DNA of 64,000 nt from Ottowia massiliensis (GTDB taxonomy: Bacteria > Pseudomonadota > Gammaproteobacteria > Burkholderiales > Burkholderiaceae_C), in contig NZ_LT964854.1 of assembly GCF_900240305.1 (NCBI RefSeq), positions 310,001 to 374,000 on the forward strand, read 5' to 3'. Positions 33,165 to 42,349 of this stretch are shown piece after piece; position 1 is the stretch's first letter, and each line of letters opens with the position of its first letter. The notes under the pieces were generated by a model, which was not told the origin of the DNA, did not search any database, and was given only the letters and a program-made list of their open reading frames with translations. Position numbers and translations under genes: made by a program.

Positions 33165-33251
33165 GCCCGGGTGGCGAAATTGGTAGACGCAGCAGACTCA
33201 AAATCTGCCGGTGGCGACACCATGCCGGTTCGATTCCGGCCCCGGGCACCA
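33165..33251 (+). tRNA. tRNA-Leu (anticodon CAA)
   Basis: The 87-base class II tRNA has a 7-bp acceptor stem (GCCCGGG/CCCGGGC), the D-arm GGTGGCGAAATTGGTAGACG, an anticodon stem GCAGA/TCTGC with the loop CTCAAAA giving anticodon CAA, a long variable arm CGGTGGCGACACCATG region, the T-arm GGTTCGATTCC and an encoded CCA. It reads UUG. It is followed at once by a terminator. Confidence 0.97.
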
Positions 33252-33256
33252 ATTTG

Positions 33257-33295
33257 AAAAAGCCGCATGCTCCTTTTGGGGCATGCGGCTTTTTT
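33257..33295 (+). terminator. Intrinsic terminator after tRNA-Leu
   Basis: AAAAGCCGCATGC and GCATGCGGCTTTT form a perfect 13-bp stem with a 10-base loop and a T run. Confidence 0.92.
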
Positions 33296-33481
33296 GTTGA
33301 TGTTTACCCTTGATTGAAGACAAAAAGCGCAGTGGCACAATTCGTCACCGTCGCAATTCATTTACTTCCCGGCTCCTTCCCTGCCACATCGCTATCCGCC
33401 AACCGGTCCAGCCGTGACGCGGAAGGTTATTTCCTCCCACCAACCCATGCCTCTTCAAGAGAGGCGAAAGGTCAGCGAACG

Positions 33482-36352
33482 ATGAGCGAGACGAAATCCG
33501 TCTACGACACTTACAAGGGCAATACCTACCTTTTCGGAGGCAACGCCCCGTACGTCGAAGAGATGTACGAGAAATACCTGGAAAACCCCGGCAGCGTGCC
33601 CGATTCCTGGCGCGAATATTTCGACGCCTTGCAACACGTGCCCGCCACGGATGGCAGCAGTGCCCGCGATGTGCCGCACCAGCCCGTGATTGACGCCTTT
33701 GCCGAGCGCGCCAAGCACGGCGGCACGCAAGTGGTGCGCGCCTTTGGCGACGACCCCGACCTGGGGCGCAAGCGCACGGCGGTGCAGCAGCTCATTGCCG
33801 CCTATCGCAACGTGGGCCAGCGCTGGGCCGATCTGGACCCGCTCAAGCGCACCGAGCGGCCCGTTATTCCGGAGCTGGAGCCGTCTTTCTACGGCTTTTC
33901 GGACGCGGACATGGAAACGGTGTTCAACGTGGGCAACACCTTCTTCGGCAAAGACACCATGTCGCTGCGCGAGCTGCTCAACGCCCTGCGCGAAACCTAC
34001 TGCGGCACCATTGGCGCCGAGTACATGTACATCACGGACCAGGCGCAAAAGCGCTGGTGGCAGCAAAAGCTGGAGTCCATTCGCTCCAAGCCGTCTTTTG
34101 ACGCCGCGAAGAAAAAACGCATTCTGGAACGCCTGACCGCCGCCGAAGGGCTGGAGCGCTATCTGCACACCAAATATGTGGGACAAAAGCGCTTTTCGCT
34201 GGAAGGCGGCGAGTCGTTTATTGCCGCGATGGACGAGCTGGTGACGGATGCCGCAAAGCACGGCGTGCAGGAGCTGGTGATTGGCATGGCCCACCGGGGC
34301 CGTCTGAATGTGCTGGTCAATACGCTGGGCAAGCTGCCCAAGGACTTGTTTGCCGAATTTGATCACACCGCCCCTGAAGACTTGCCCGCTGGCGACGTGA
34401 AGTATCACCAGGGCTTCAGCTCCGACGTGGCCACGCCGACCGGCCCCATCCATCTGGCGCTGGCGTTCAACCCCTCGCATCTGGAAATCGTCAATCCCGT
34501 GGTGGAAGGCTCGGTGCGCGCCCGCATGGACCGCCGGGGCGACCCGCGCGGCAAACAGGTGCTGCCCGTGCTGGTGCATGGCGATGCCGCCTTTGCCGGG
34601 CAGGGCGTGAACCAGGAAACGCTGGCGCTGTCGCAAACGCGCGGCTACACCACAGGCGGCACGGTGCACATCGTGATCAACAACCAGATTGGCTTCACGA
34701 CGTCTGACCCGCGCGATGCGCGCTCCACAACCTATTGCACGGACATCGTGAAAATGATTGGCGCGCCCGTGCTGCACGTCAATGGCGATGACCCCGAAGC
34801 CGTCTGCCTGGCCGCGCAACTGGCGCTGGACTACCGCATGGAGTTCGGCCACGACGTGGTGGTGGACATCGTGTGCTACCGCAAGCTGGGCCACAACGAG
34901 CAGGACACTCCCATGCTCACCCAGCCGCTCATGTACAAGAAGATTGCCCAGCACCCCGGCACCCGCAAGCTCTATGCCGACAAGCTGGCCGCGCAAGGGC
35001 TGGGCGACACGCTGGGCGATGACCTGGCCAAAGCCTATCGCGCCGCGATGGACGCGGGCCACCACACGGTCGATCCGCTGGCAACCAACTTCAAGGCGCA
35101 GTTCGAGGGCAACTGGAGCAAGTTCAGCGGCCAGAAGTGGACGGACGCCGCAGAAACCGCCATTCCCCTGACCGAGTGGAAGCGCATTGCCGAAAAGCTC
35201 ACCACGCTGCCTGCCACCGTCAGCCCGCACGCGCTGGTGAAAAAGGTCTATGACGACCGCGCCGCCATGGGCCGTGGCGAAATCAATGTGGACTGGGGCA
35301 TGGGCGAGCACATGGCTTTTGCCACACTGGTGGCCAACGGCTATCCGGTGCGCATTTCCGGCGAAGACTGCGGGCGCGGCACGTTCACGCACCGCCACGC
35401 CGTCATTCACGACCAGAACCGCGAGAAGTGGGACGAAGGCACCTACATTCCGCTACAAAACGTGGACAAGAAGCAAGGCTCCTTCACCGTCATCGACTCC
35501 ATCCTCTCGGAAGAAGCCGTGCTGGCCTTTGAATACGGCTACGCCTCGAACGACCCCAGCACGCTGGTCATCTGGGAAGCGCAGTTCGGCGACTTTGCCA
35601 ATGGCGCGCAAGTGGTGATTGACCAGTTCATCGCTTCGGGCGAAGTGAAGTGGGGGCGCCTCAATGGCCTGACCATGATGCTGCCGCACGGCTATGAAGG
35701 CCAGGGGCCGGAGCACTCTTCCGCCCGCGTGGAACGCTTCATGCAACTGGCCGCCGACGCCAACATGCAGATCGTGCAGCCCACCACGGCCAGCCAGATC
35801 TTTCACGTGCTGCGCCGCCAGATGGTTCGTCCGCTGCGCAAGCCGCTGGTCATCTTCACGCCCAAGAGCCTGCTGCGCAACAAGGACGCCACCTCGCCAG
35901 TGTCCGAGTTCACCAAGGGAGGCTTCCAGACCGTCATTGGCGACAAGGGCGAACTCAAGGCCGACAAGGTCAAGCGCGTGATTGCCTGCTCCGGCAAGGT
36001 GTATTACGACCTGGTCAAAAAGCGCGCCGAAAAAGGCAGCGATGACGTGGCCATCATCCGTGTCGAGCAGCTCTACCCCTTCCCGCACAAGGCGTTCGGG
36101 GCGGAACTCAAGAAATACCCTCACGCCACCGAAATCGTCTGGTGCCAGGACGAGCCGCAAAACCAGGGCGCATGGTTCTTCGTGCAGCACTACATCCACG
36201 AAAACATGCTGCCCGGCCAGAAGCTCGGCTACGCAGGCCGTCCGGCTTCCGCCTCGCCCGCCGTGGGCTACGCCCACCTGCACCAGGAGCAGCAAAAGGC
36301 GCTGCTTGAGGCGGCGTTCTCGCGCATCAAGGGCTTTGTGCTCAGCAAGTAA
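33482..36352 (+). CDS. sucA: 2-oxoglutarate dehydrogenase E1 component
   Basis: The 956-residue thiamine diphosphate enzyme decarboxylates 2-oxoglutarate and passes the succinyl group to the E2 lipoyl arm. The N-terminal E2-binding segment NTYLFGGNAPYVEEMYEKYL is present, then GMAHRGRLNVLVNTLGK, the ThDP-binding region HVNGDDPEAV...NEQDTPMLTQP, and ISGEDCGRGTFTHRHAV. The ATG at 33482 is chosen because SETKSVYD begins the conserved sequence; 56 open codons upstream look non-coding. It heads the odhA-odhB-lpdA cluster. Confidence 0.97.
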   Translation: MSETKSVYDTYKGNTYLFGGNAPYVEEMYEKYLENPGSVPDSWREYFDALQHVPATDGSSARDVPHQPVIDAFAERAKHGGTQVVRAFGDDPDLGRKRTAVQQLIAAYRNVGQRWADLDPLKRTERPVIPELEPSFYGFSDADMETVFNVGNTFFGKDTMSLRELLNALRETYCGTIGAEYMYITDQAQKRWWQQKLESIRSKPSFDAAKKKRILERLTAAEGLERYLHTKYVGQKRFSLEGGESFIAAMDELVTDAAKHGVQELVIGMAHRGRLNVLVNTLGKLPKDLFAEFDHTAPEDLPAGDVKYHQGFSSDVATPTGPIHLALAFNPSHLEIVNPVVEGSVRARMDRRGDPRGKQVLPVLVHGDAAFAGQGVNQETLALSQTRGYTTGGTVHIVINNQIGFTTSDPRDARSTTYCTDIVKMIGAPVLHVNGDDPEAVCLAAQLALDYRMEFGHDVVVDIVCYRKLGHNEQDTPMLTQPLMYKKIAQHPGTRKLYADKLAAQGLGDTLGDDLAKAYRAAMDAGHHTVDPLATNFKAQFEGNWSKFSGQKWTDAAETAIPLTEWKRIAEKLTTLPATVSPHALVKKVYDDRAAMGRGEINVDWGMGEHMAFATLVANGYPVRISGEDCGRGTFTHRHAVIHDQNREKWDEGTYIPLQNVDKKQGSFTVIDSILSEEAVLAFEYGYASNDPSTLVIWEAQFGDFANGAQVVIDQFIASGEVKWGRLNGLTMMLPHGYEGQGPEHSSARVERFMQLAADANMQIVQPTTASQIFHVLRRQMVRPLRKPLVIFTPKSLLRNKDATSPVSEFTKGGFQTVIGDKGELKADKVKRVIACSGKVYYDLVKKRAEKGSDDVAIIRVEQLYPFPHKAFGAELKKYPHATEIVWCQDEPQNQGAWFFVQHYIHENMLPGQKLGYAGRPASASPAVGYAHLHQEQQKALLEAAFSRIKGFVLSK

Positions 36353-36359
36353 GCGAACC

Positions 36360-36395
36360 AGGCGGCGCAGGCTCCGTGCAAGGACCGCGCCGCCT
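36360..36395. repeat. Hairpin between sucA and sucB
   Basis: AGGCGGCGC and GCGCCGCCT form a perfect 9-bp stem around an 18-base loop. There is no T tract. It may stabilise the sucA 3' end or modulate the E1:E2 ratio. Confidence 0.45.
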
Positions 36396-36432
36396 TCCCC
36401 TCCCACTCTCAACCACCAACGGAATACCCAAA

Positions 36433-37677
36433 ATGGCAATCGTCGAAGTCAAGGTGCCCCAGCTTTCTGAATCCATCACCGAAGCCACGCTGCTGCAATG
36501 GAAGAAAAAGCCGGGCGAAGCCGTTCAGGCCGATGAAATCCTGATCGAAGTCGAAACCGACAAAGTCGTGCTGGAAGTGCCCTCTCCAGCCGCAGGCGTG
36601 CTCACCGAAATCATCCAGCCCGATGGCGCCACCGTCACCGCCGATCAGCTGCTGGCCAAGATTGATACCGAAGCCGTGGCAGGCGCCGCCGCAGCGGCTC
36701 CTGCTTCAGCGGCAGCTGCGCCCGCGCCCGCCGCCAGCGCCGCTGCCCCGGCCAGCAACAGCAAGGCGGGCATCGCCATGCCAGCCGCCGCCAAGCTCAT
36801 GGCCGACAACAACCTGCCCGCAGGCAGCGTGCCCGGCACCGGCAAGGATGGCCGCGTGACCAAGGGCGACGTGCTCGGCGCTGTCGCCGGCGGAGCCAAA
36901 CCCGCGTCCATCCCGACCGGCGTGCCCACGGCCAGCCTGCCGCAAGTCAGCGGCCCGGCCGCGCCCGATCTAGGCAGCCGCCCCGAGCAGCGCGTGCCCA
37001 TGACGCGCCTGCGCGCCCGCGTGGCCGAGCGCCTGCTGCAATCGCAGGCTACCAACGCCATCCTCACCACCTTCAACGAAGTGAACATGGCCCCCGTCAT
37101 GGAACTGCGCAAGAAGTTCCAGGACGCCTTCGTCAAGGAGCACGGCGTCAAGCTCGGCTTCATGTCCTTCTTCGTCAAGGCGGCGGTGCACGCGCTCAAG
37201 AAATTCCCGGTCATCAACGCCAGCGTGGACGGCAACGACATCGTCTATCACGGCTATTTCGACATTGGCATTGCCGTGGGCAGCCCGCGCGGCCTGGTCG
37301 TTCCCATTCTGCGCAACGCCGACCAGATGAGCTTTGCCGACATCGAAAAGAAGATTGCCGAATTCGGCCAGAAAGCCAAGGACGGCAAGCTGGGCATTGA
37401 GGAAATGACCGGCGGCACCTTCTCCATCAGCAACGGCGGCACCTTCGGCTCCATGATGTCCACCCCCATCATCAACCCGCCGCAATCGGCCATTCTGGGC
37501 GTGCACGCCACCAAGGAACGCGCCGTGGTGGAAAACGGCCAGATCGTCATCCGCCCCATGAACTACCTGGCCATGAGCTACGACCACCGCATCATCGACG
37601 GCCGCGAAGCCGTGCTGGGCCTGGTGGCCATGAAAGAGGCGCTGGAAGACCCGGCCCGCCTGCTGTTCGACCTCTGA
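36433..37677 (+). CDS. sucB: Dihydrolipoyllysine succinyltransferase (2-oxoglutarate dehydrogenase E2)
   Basis: The 414-residue core subunit has a lipoyl domain (about 1-80) with the modified Lys in EVETDKVVLEVPS, an Ala/Pro-rich flexible linker, the E1/E3-binding domain (AAAKLMADNNLPAGSVPG) near 117-150 and the catalytic domain ending in MSYDHRIIDGREAV with the active His and Asp. The start at 36433 begins MAIVEVKVPQLSES. It lies 80 bp after sucA. Confidence 0.97.
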   Translation: MAIVEVKVPQLSESITEATLLQWKKKPGEAVQADEILIEVETDKVVLEVPSPAAGVLTEIIQPDGATVTADQLLAKIDTEAVAGAAAAAPASAAAAPAPAASAAAPASNSKAGIAMPAAAKLMADNNLPAGSVPGTGKDGRVTKGDVLGAVAGGAKPASIPTGVPTASLPQVSGPAAPDLGSRPEQRVPMTRLRARVAERLLQSQATNAILTTFNEVNMAPVMELRKKFQDAFVKEHGVKLGFMSFFVKAAVHALKKFPVINASVDGNDIVYHGYFDIGIAVGSPRGLVVPILRNADQMSFADIEKKIAEFGQKAKDGKLGIEEMTGGTFSISNGGTFGSMMSTPIINPPQSAILGVHATKERAVVENGQIVIRPMNYLAMSYDHRIIDGREAVLGLVAMKEALEDPARLLFDL

Positions 37678-37697
37678 TCGGCCTTGCCGCCAGTCGG

Positions 37698-37722
37698 CTA
37701 TCACGAACAGGTTCCGTGATAG
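37698..37722. repeat. Hairpin after sucB
   Basis: CTATCACG and CGTGATAG form a perfect 8-bp stem around AACAGGTTC. It lacks a T tract, lies 20 bp after the sucB stop and could be an operator or mRNA-stability element. Confidence 0.5.
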
Positions 37723-37763
37723 TGCGACAGTGCGCGGCGGGACTTTCAATCGGAGGATGCCCC

Positions 37764-38336
37764 ATGCCCGAACCGATCTGGCCTCAGCGTCTTGCCATAC
37801 TGTGGCGCTGGCTGAATCAGCCTCTGCCCGGCACTTCGCCACGCCAGACGAAGCCTGTTGTTTGGGTGGAGGGGCGCATTCCGGGCAAAACTTTGTCCGT
37901 GCTCACTGTCCTGCTACTGGCCGGGATGCTGGCAGACATGGCGGGCTGGTGGCAAGTGTCCAGTTTTGATCCGTTTCAGCTTTACTTCGCCTGGGTCAGC
38001 TCACTGGTGTGCAACGCGGGCTGGGGTGGCTACAGCCAAGGCTTGTGGGGAATAGCAGGCGGCATCATTCTGTTTGGCTTTTTGCCCGCATGGCTGATGT
38101 GGGCGTGGATCGTCCGTCATGCCTACCAACTGATACGCCGCCGGACCAACCTGCCTCTTAGCGGCAAGCCGTGGTTTCCCATGGTGCTGCTCGAAGGTCG
38201 GGCCGCCGTGTGGCGTGGGTGGTGTCTGTTGCTGGCTGCGGGTCTGGCGCTATGCATGCTTCTGTGGGCGACCTACTTGTTTTATGCGTGGCTACCACAA
38301 TTGTTGTTGCCGCCTTCCGCATTGAAAGTCTGCTGA
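37764..38336 (+). CDS. Hypothetical inner-membrane protein between sucB and lpdA
   Basis: The 190-residue protein has three or four predicted membrane segments (LSVLTVLLLAGMLADMAGWW, LWGIAGGIILFGFLPAWLMW, WCLLLAAGLALCMLLWATYL) joined by basic loops, and is Trp-rich. It is not recognised. The ATG at 37764 is fixed by GGAGG 7 bp upstream. Its base composition is less GC-rich than the flanking sucB and lpdA, and it breaks up a cluster that is usually tighter, so it may have been inserted. It ends 35 bp before lpdA. Confidence 0.7.
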   Translation: MPEPIWPQRLAILWRWLNQPLPGTSPRQTKPVVWVEGRIPGKTLSVLTVLLLAGMLADMAGWWQVSSFDPFQLYFAWVSSLVCNAGWGGYSQGLWGIAGGIILFGFLPAWLMWAWIVRHAYQLIRRRTNLPLSGKPWFPMVLLEGRAAVWRGWCLLLAAGLALCMLLWATYLFYAWLPQLLLPPSALKVC

Positions 38337-38371
38337 GATTCAACCTTCCATCTTTTCTGGAGATTCACAAT

Positions 38372-39811
38372 ATGAGTGACACTTTTGACGTCATCGTTAT
38401 CGGCGCAGGCCCCGGCGGCTATATCGCGGCCATTCGCGCTGCGCAGCTGGGCCTGAACGTGGCCTGCATTGACGAGTGGAAAAACGAAAAAGGCGGCCCC
38501 GCTCCCGGAGGCACCTGCACCAACGTGGGCTGCATTCCGTCCAAGGCGCTGCTGCAAAGCTCCGAGCATTTCGAGCAGGCCGCGCATCACTTTGGCGAGC
38601 ACGGCATCAGCCTCAAAGACCTGAAAATGGACGTCAAGAAAATGATCGCCCGCAAAGACGGCGTGGTCAAACAAAACAACGACGGCATCCTTTACCTGTT
38701 CAAAAAGAACAAAGTCAGCTTCTTTCACGGCAAAGGCTCTTTCCTCAAGGCCGTGGACGGCGGCTACGAAATCGCCGTAACGGGCGACAAGAGCGAAACC
38801 CTCACGGGCAAGCAAATCATCGTGGCCACCGGCTCCAGCGCCCGCCAGCTGCCCGGCGCGCCGTTTGACGAAGAAAACATCCTCTCCAACGACGGCGCTT
38901 TGCGCATTGGCAAAACCAGCGGCGCGGCGCCCAAAAAACTCGGCGTCATCGGCTCCGGCGTCATCGGGCTGGAAATGGGCAGCGTCTGGCGCCGCCTGGG
39001 CGCGGAAGTCACCATTCTGGAAGGGCTGCCCACCTTCCTGGGCGCGGCGGACGAGCAAGTGGCCAAGGAAGCCAAAAAGGCTTTCGACAAACAGGGCCTG
39101 AAAATCGAGCTGGGCGTCAAAGTCGGCGAAATCAAATCCGGCAAAAAAGGCGTCACCGTTGCCTACACCAACGCCAAGGGCGAAGCGCAAACGCTGGAAG
39201 TGGACAAGCTCATCGTCTCCATTGGCCGCGTGCCCAACACGCAGGGCCTGAACGCCGAAGCCGTGGGCCTGAAGCTGGGCGAGCGCGGCGACATCGTGGT
39301 CGATGACCAATGCCGCACCAGCCTGCCCGGCGTGTGGGCCGTGGGCGACGTGGTGCGCGGCCCCATGCTGGCGCACAAGGCCGAAGAAGAAGCCGTGACC
39401 GTGGCCGAGCGCATCGCGGGCCAGCATGGCCATGTGGACTTCGCGCTGATTCCGTGGGTCATCTACACCAGCCCCGAAATCGCCTGGGTCGGCAAAACTG
39501 AGCAGCAGCTCAAGGCCGAAGGCGCGAAATACAAGGCCGGCACCTTCCCCTTCATGGCCAACGGCCGCGCACGCGCGCTGGGCGACACCACGGGCTTCGT
39601 CAAATTCCTGGCGGATGCCAAAACCGACGAAATCCTGGGCGTGCACATCATCGGCCCCTATGCCAGCGAGCTGATTGCCGAGGCCTGCGTGGCCATGGCC
39701 TTCCGCGCCAGCAGCGAAGACATCGCCCGCATTTGCCATGCCCACCCATCCCTGAGCGAGTCCACCAAGGAAGCCGCGCTGGCCGTAGACAAGCGCACGC
39801 TCAATTTCTGA
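38372..39811 (+). CDS. lpdA: Dihydrolipoyl dehydrogenase (E3)
   Basis: The 479-residue FAD enzyme reoxidises the lipoyl groups of the 2-oxoacid dehydrogenases. VIVIGAGPGGYIAAIRAAQLG binds FAD, GGTCTNVGCIPSKAL holds the redox-active Cys pair, LGVIGSGVIGLEMGSVW binds NAD, and AHPSLSESTKEAAL has the catalytic His. The insertion EWKNEKGGPAPGG before the Cys motif is typical of Comamonadaceae-type Lpd. The start at 38372 is preceded by GGAG. The frame is open further upstream through the membrane-protein gene. Confidence 0.97.
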   Translation: MSDTFDVIVIGAGPGGYIAAIRAAQLGLNVACIDEWKNEKGGPAPGGTCTNVGCIPSKALLQSSEHFEQAAHHFGEHGISLKDLKMDVKKMIARKDGVVKQNNDGILYLFKKNKVSFFHGKGSFLKAVDGGYEIAVTGDKSETLTGKQIIVATGSSARQLPGAPFDEENILSNDGALRIGKTSGAAPKKLGVIGSGVIGLEMGSVWRRLGAEVTILEGLPTFLGAADEQVAKEAKKAFDKQGLKIELGVKVGEIKSGKKGVTVAYTNAKGEAQTLEVDKLIVSIGRVPNTQGLNAEAVGLKLGERGDIVVDDQCRTSLPGVWAVGDVVRGPMLAHKAEEEAVTVAERIAGQHGHVDFALIPWVIYTSPEIAWVGKTEQQLKAEGAKYKAGTFPFMANGRARALGDTTGFVKFLADAKTDEILGVHIIGPYASELIAEACVAMAFRASSEDIARICHAHPSLSESTKEAALAVDKRTLNF

Positions 39812-39862
39812 ACGGCAGATGGCCTCATGACAGGCGCGAACAAGCTCATCAGAATGAGCCTG

Positions 39863-39949
39863 ATTCGCTCCTTGATTGATAGCGTTACCTCCTAGCCGAA
39901 TGGGCGGCAGACGGTGTTTTGAGGGGGTGAATTTGCTCCTTTTTCTGAA
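39863..39949 (-). repeat. Family A dispersed repeat (copy A10)
   Basis: It reads TGATTCGCTCCTTGATTGATAG, GCGTTACCTCCTAGCCG, GAATTTGCTCCTTTTTCTG and is one of the more diverged copies. The rest of the 324-bp gap before the Mrr gene shows no gene. Confidence 0.75.
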
Positions 39950-40135
39950 GTGAAAGTCATGCCGAATAGCGTCCCTGCTTTGCACATTCAGAGAAGGCCC
40001 TGCACGATTCGGGCTGCCCTACGCACCGTGCTGGCGTCCAGTCGGCCCTGAATCACCACGCCGCAATCTCTGTCTAGGTTGCGGCATTTCTTCTTTGGTC
40101 AGTCCAACCGTTTCAAACCCGCGCAAAAAAATCTG

Positions 40136-41050
40136 ATGCAGACCATTGATGAATTCCGTCCTTTTGTCTTGCGCCTGATGCAAGACGGCCAACCTCGGAA
40201 AACGCGGCAAATCATCGAAGCCGTCTGCCAGGCCGCCGGCTTGAGCGAGGAGGAAAAAGCCGAGCGCCTGGCCTCAGGCCAGAGCCGCGCCGACAACCGC
40301 ATTGGCTGGGCCTGCACCTCGTTTGCCAAGGCGGGCATTCTGGAGCGGCCAGGGCGCGCCATTTACCAAATCACGCCAGCGGGCCAGGCGTTTTACAAGA
40401 AATGGAAACAGGCCGACAAAATAATGGAGAAAGATTTGGCGGGCCTGCCTTTATGGGATGCCTATATGAAAGCCATTCAGGAAAGAAATGGCGGCCGCTC
40501 CGCGCTTGATGAAACCCTGCCAGATTCATCAGAAGAATCGCCCGAATCTCTTGCCATTCGCGCGGTGGAAGAAATGGAAAACCAGACCGCCGTCGAATTG
40601 CTAAACCGGTTGCGCCAGAATACACCCGAATTTTTTGAAAAAGCCGTGATCAGGGTATTGCTGGCAATGGGGTATGGCGGCAAGGAGAATCTGGCCGATC
40701 ATGTGGGCCAGTCGCACGATGGCGGTATTGACGGCGTCATCAAGCAAGATCCGCTGGGCATTCAGAACATCTACATTCAGGCCAAGCGCTATGACCACGG
40801 CAACACGGTGGGCAGCAAGGAGATTCAGTCGTTTGTCGGCGCCTTGCAGGGCCGTGGCGTGGAGCGTGGCGTGTTCATGACCACTTCCGCCTTTACCAAA
40901 AGCGCGCAGGAATATGCGCAGAAACTGCTGGGCAAAGTGGTTCTGATTGACGGACAACATCTGGCCACGCTGATGATTCGCTACCATGTAGGCATTCAGA
41001 CCCGGCAGTTGCTGGAAATTGTTGAAATTGACGAAGATTTCTTTGAATAG
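40136..41050 (+). CDS. Mrr-type restriction endonuclease
   Basis: The 304-residue protein has an N-terminal winged-helix Mrr_N domain (TIDEFRPFVLRLMQDGQPRKTR... GWACTSFAKAGILERPGRAIYQIT) and a C-terminal Mrr catalytic domain with GYGGKENLADHVGQSHDGGIDG carrying the Asp and IYIQAKRYDHGN carrying Q-x-K of the PD-(D/E)xK fold, then GVFMTTSAFTKSAQEYA. Mrr proteins cleave modified (methylated) DNA as type IV restriction enzymes. The start MQTIDEF at 40136 begins the conserved domain. No methylase or other restriction subunit is next to it. Composition is less GC-rich than average. Confidence 0.9.
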   Translation: MQTIDEFRPFVLRLMQDGQPRKTRQIIEAVCQAAGLSEEEKAERLASGQSRADNRIGWACTSFAKAGILERPGRAIYQITPAGQAFYKKWKQADKIMEKDLAGLPLWDAYMKAIQERNGGRSALDETLPDSSEESPESLAIRAVEEMENQTAVELLNRLRQNTPEFFEKAVIRVLLAMGYGGKENLADHVGQSHDGGIDGVIKQDPLGIQNIYIQAKRYDHGNTVGSKEIQSFVGALQGRGVERGVFMTTSAFTKSAQEYAQKLLGKVVLIDGQHLATLMIRYHVGIQTRQLLEIVEIDEDFFE

Positions 41051-41125
41051 GCATTTTTATCAACTGTTGCCTGAAATATCCTTTTTGAATATTCGCCATC
41101 AACCGGAAAATGTGAAAGCGCCAGC

Positions 41126-42232
41126 ATGACCCGACCCAGCGTCTCCGAAACCTACCAGCAGGAACTGGCCGCGCGCGGCTTTCAGTCCGACCCCGCCCAG
41201 CTTCGCGCCGTGCAGGCGCTGGAGCGCTGCGCCAATGACTGGGCCGCCTACAAGGCCCGGCGTTCCAACCGGTTCAAAAAACTCATCAACCACCCCGAAA
41301 TTCCCAAGGGCGTTTACATGTATGGCGGCGTGGGGCGCGGCAAAAGCTTTTTGATGGACTGCTTTTTCAACACCGTGCCCATCCGCCGCAAAACGCGCCT
41401 GCACTTTCACGAATTCATGCGCGAAGTGCACCGCGAAATGGCTGCCTTGCAAGGCCAGGTCAATCCGCTGGACGAGCTGGGCCGGCGCATCGCCGCCAAA
41501 TTCAAGCTCATCTGCTTTGACGAATTTCACGTGGCCGACATCACCGACGCCATGATCCTGCACCGCCTGCTGGTGGCACTGTTTGACAACGGCGTGGGCT
41601 TTGTCACCACCAGCAACTTCAGGCCCGACGAGCTGTACCCCAACGGCCTGCACCGCGACCGCATCCTGCCTGCCATCGAGCTGCTCAACGCGCGCATGGA
41701 CGTCATCAACGTGGACAACGGCACCGACTACCGCCGCCGCACGCTGGAGCAAGTGCCGCTTTACCACAGCCCTCTGGGCGCGCAAGCCGATGCCGCCATG
41801 CAAGACGCCTTCACGCGCCTGGCAGGCACGGCGGACGAATCGCCCGTCATCGAAATCGAAGGCCGCGAAATCACCGCCTGCCGCCGCGCGGGCGGCGTCA
41901 TCTGGTTTGACTTCAAAACGCTCTGCGGCGGCCTGCGCTCGCAAAACGACTACCTCGAAATCGCCTCGCGCTACCACACCCTGCTGCTGTCAGACGTGCC
42001 GCAAATGCACGTGCACAACGCCTCCGAGGCGCGGCGCTTCACCCTGCTGGTGGACGTGCTGTATGACCGCCGCGTCAAATTCATGCTCTCGGCCGCCGTG
42101 TCGCCCGAGCAGCTCTACACCGAAGGGCCGCTGGCCCACGAATTTCCGCGCACCGTCTCGCGCCTGATGGAAATGCAATCGGCCGAATACCTGGCGCTGG
42201 AACACCGCGCCGTGGACACCCAGCTCACCTGA
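41126..42232 (+). CDS. zapE: Cell division protein ZapE (AFG1-like ATPase)
   Basis: The 368-residue AFG1-family P-loop ATPase has Walker A GVYMYGGVGRGKSFLMD, Walker B LICFDEFHVADITDAMI, and sensor segment FVTTSNFRPDELYPNGLHRDR. ZapE associates with the Z ring and regulates constriction in E. coli. It follows the Mrr gene after 75 bp; the two are probably unrelated in function. Confidence 0.93.
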   Translation: MTRPSVSETYQQELAARGFQSDPAQLRAVQALERCANDWAAYKARRSNRFKKLINHPEIPKGVYMYGGVGRGKSFLMDCFFNTVPIRRKTRLHFHEFMREVHREMAALQGQVNPLDELGRRIAAKFKLICFDEFHVADITDAMILHRLLVALFDNGVGFVTTSNFRPDELYPNGLHRDRILPAIELLNARMDVINVDNGTDYRRRTLEQVPLYHSPLGAQADAAMQDAFTRLAGTADESPVIEIEGREITACRRAGGVIWFDFKTLCGGLRSQNDYLEIASRYHTLLLSDVPQMHVHNASEARRFTLLVDVLYDRRVKFMLSAAVSPEQLYTEGPLAHEFPRTVSRLMEMQSAEYLALEHRAVDTQLT

Positions 42233-42241
42233 AACCCCCGT

Positions 42242-42306
42242 TCAAAGCCCGTCCGTGAGCGCAAAAACGCGGCCCTGAGGCGCTCTGCGGCGTTGCAAAT
42301 CCATCG
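42242..42306. repeat. Family B repeat, left fragment
   Basis: GAGCGCAAAAACGCGGCC, CTGCGGCGTTGCAAATCC corresponds to the left half of family B. It lies immediately after zapE and before the lipoprotein gene. Confidence 0.6.
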
Positions 42307-42349
42307 CCCTCATTGCTGCCTTCACTGCCTTTTCACCGCCTTCACTGCC

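Noticed and set aside
33165..33251. tRNA-Leu as an integration site
   Set aside because: Both neighbours are core genes (cysM, 2-oxoglutarate dehydrogenase E1) and no duplicated tRNA 3' end was seen.
33455..35410. 651-codon open frame on the minus strand
   Set aside because: It is antisense to the 2-oxoglutarate dehydrogenase E1 gene and has no recognisable domain.
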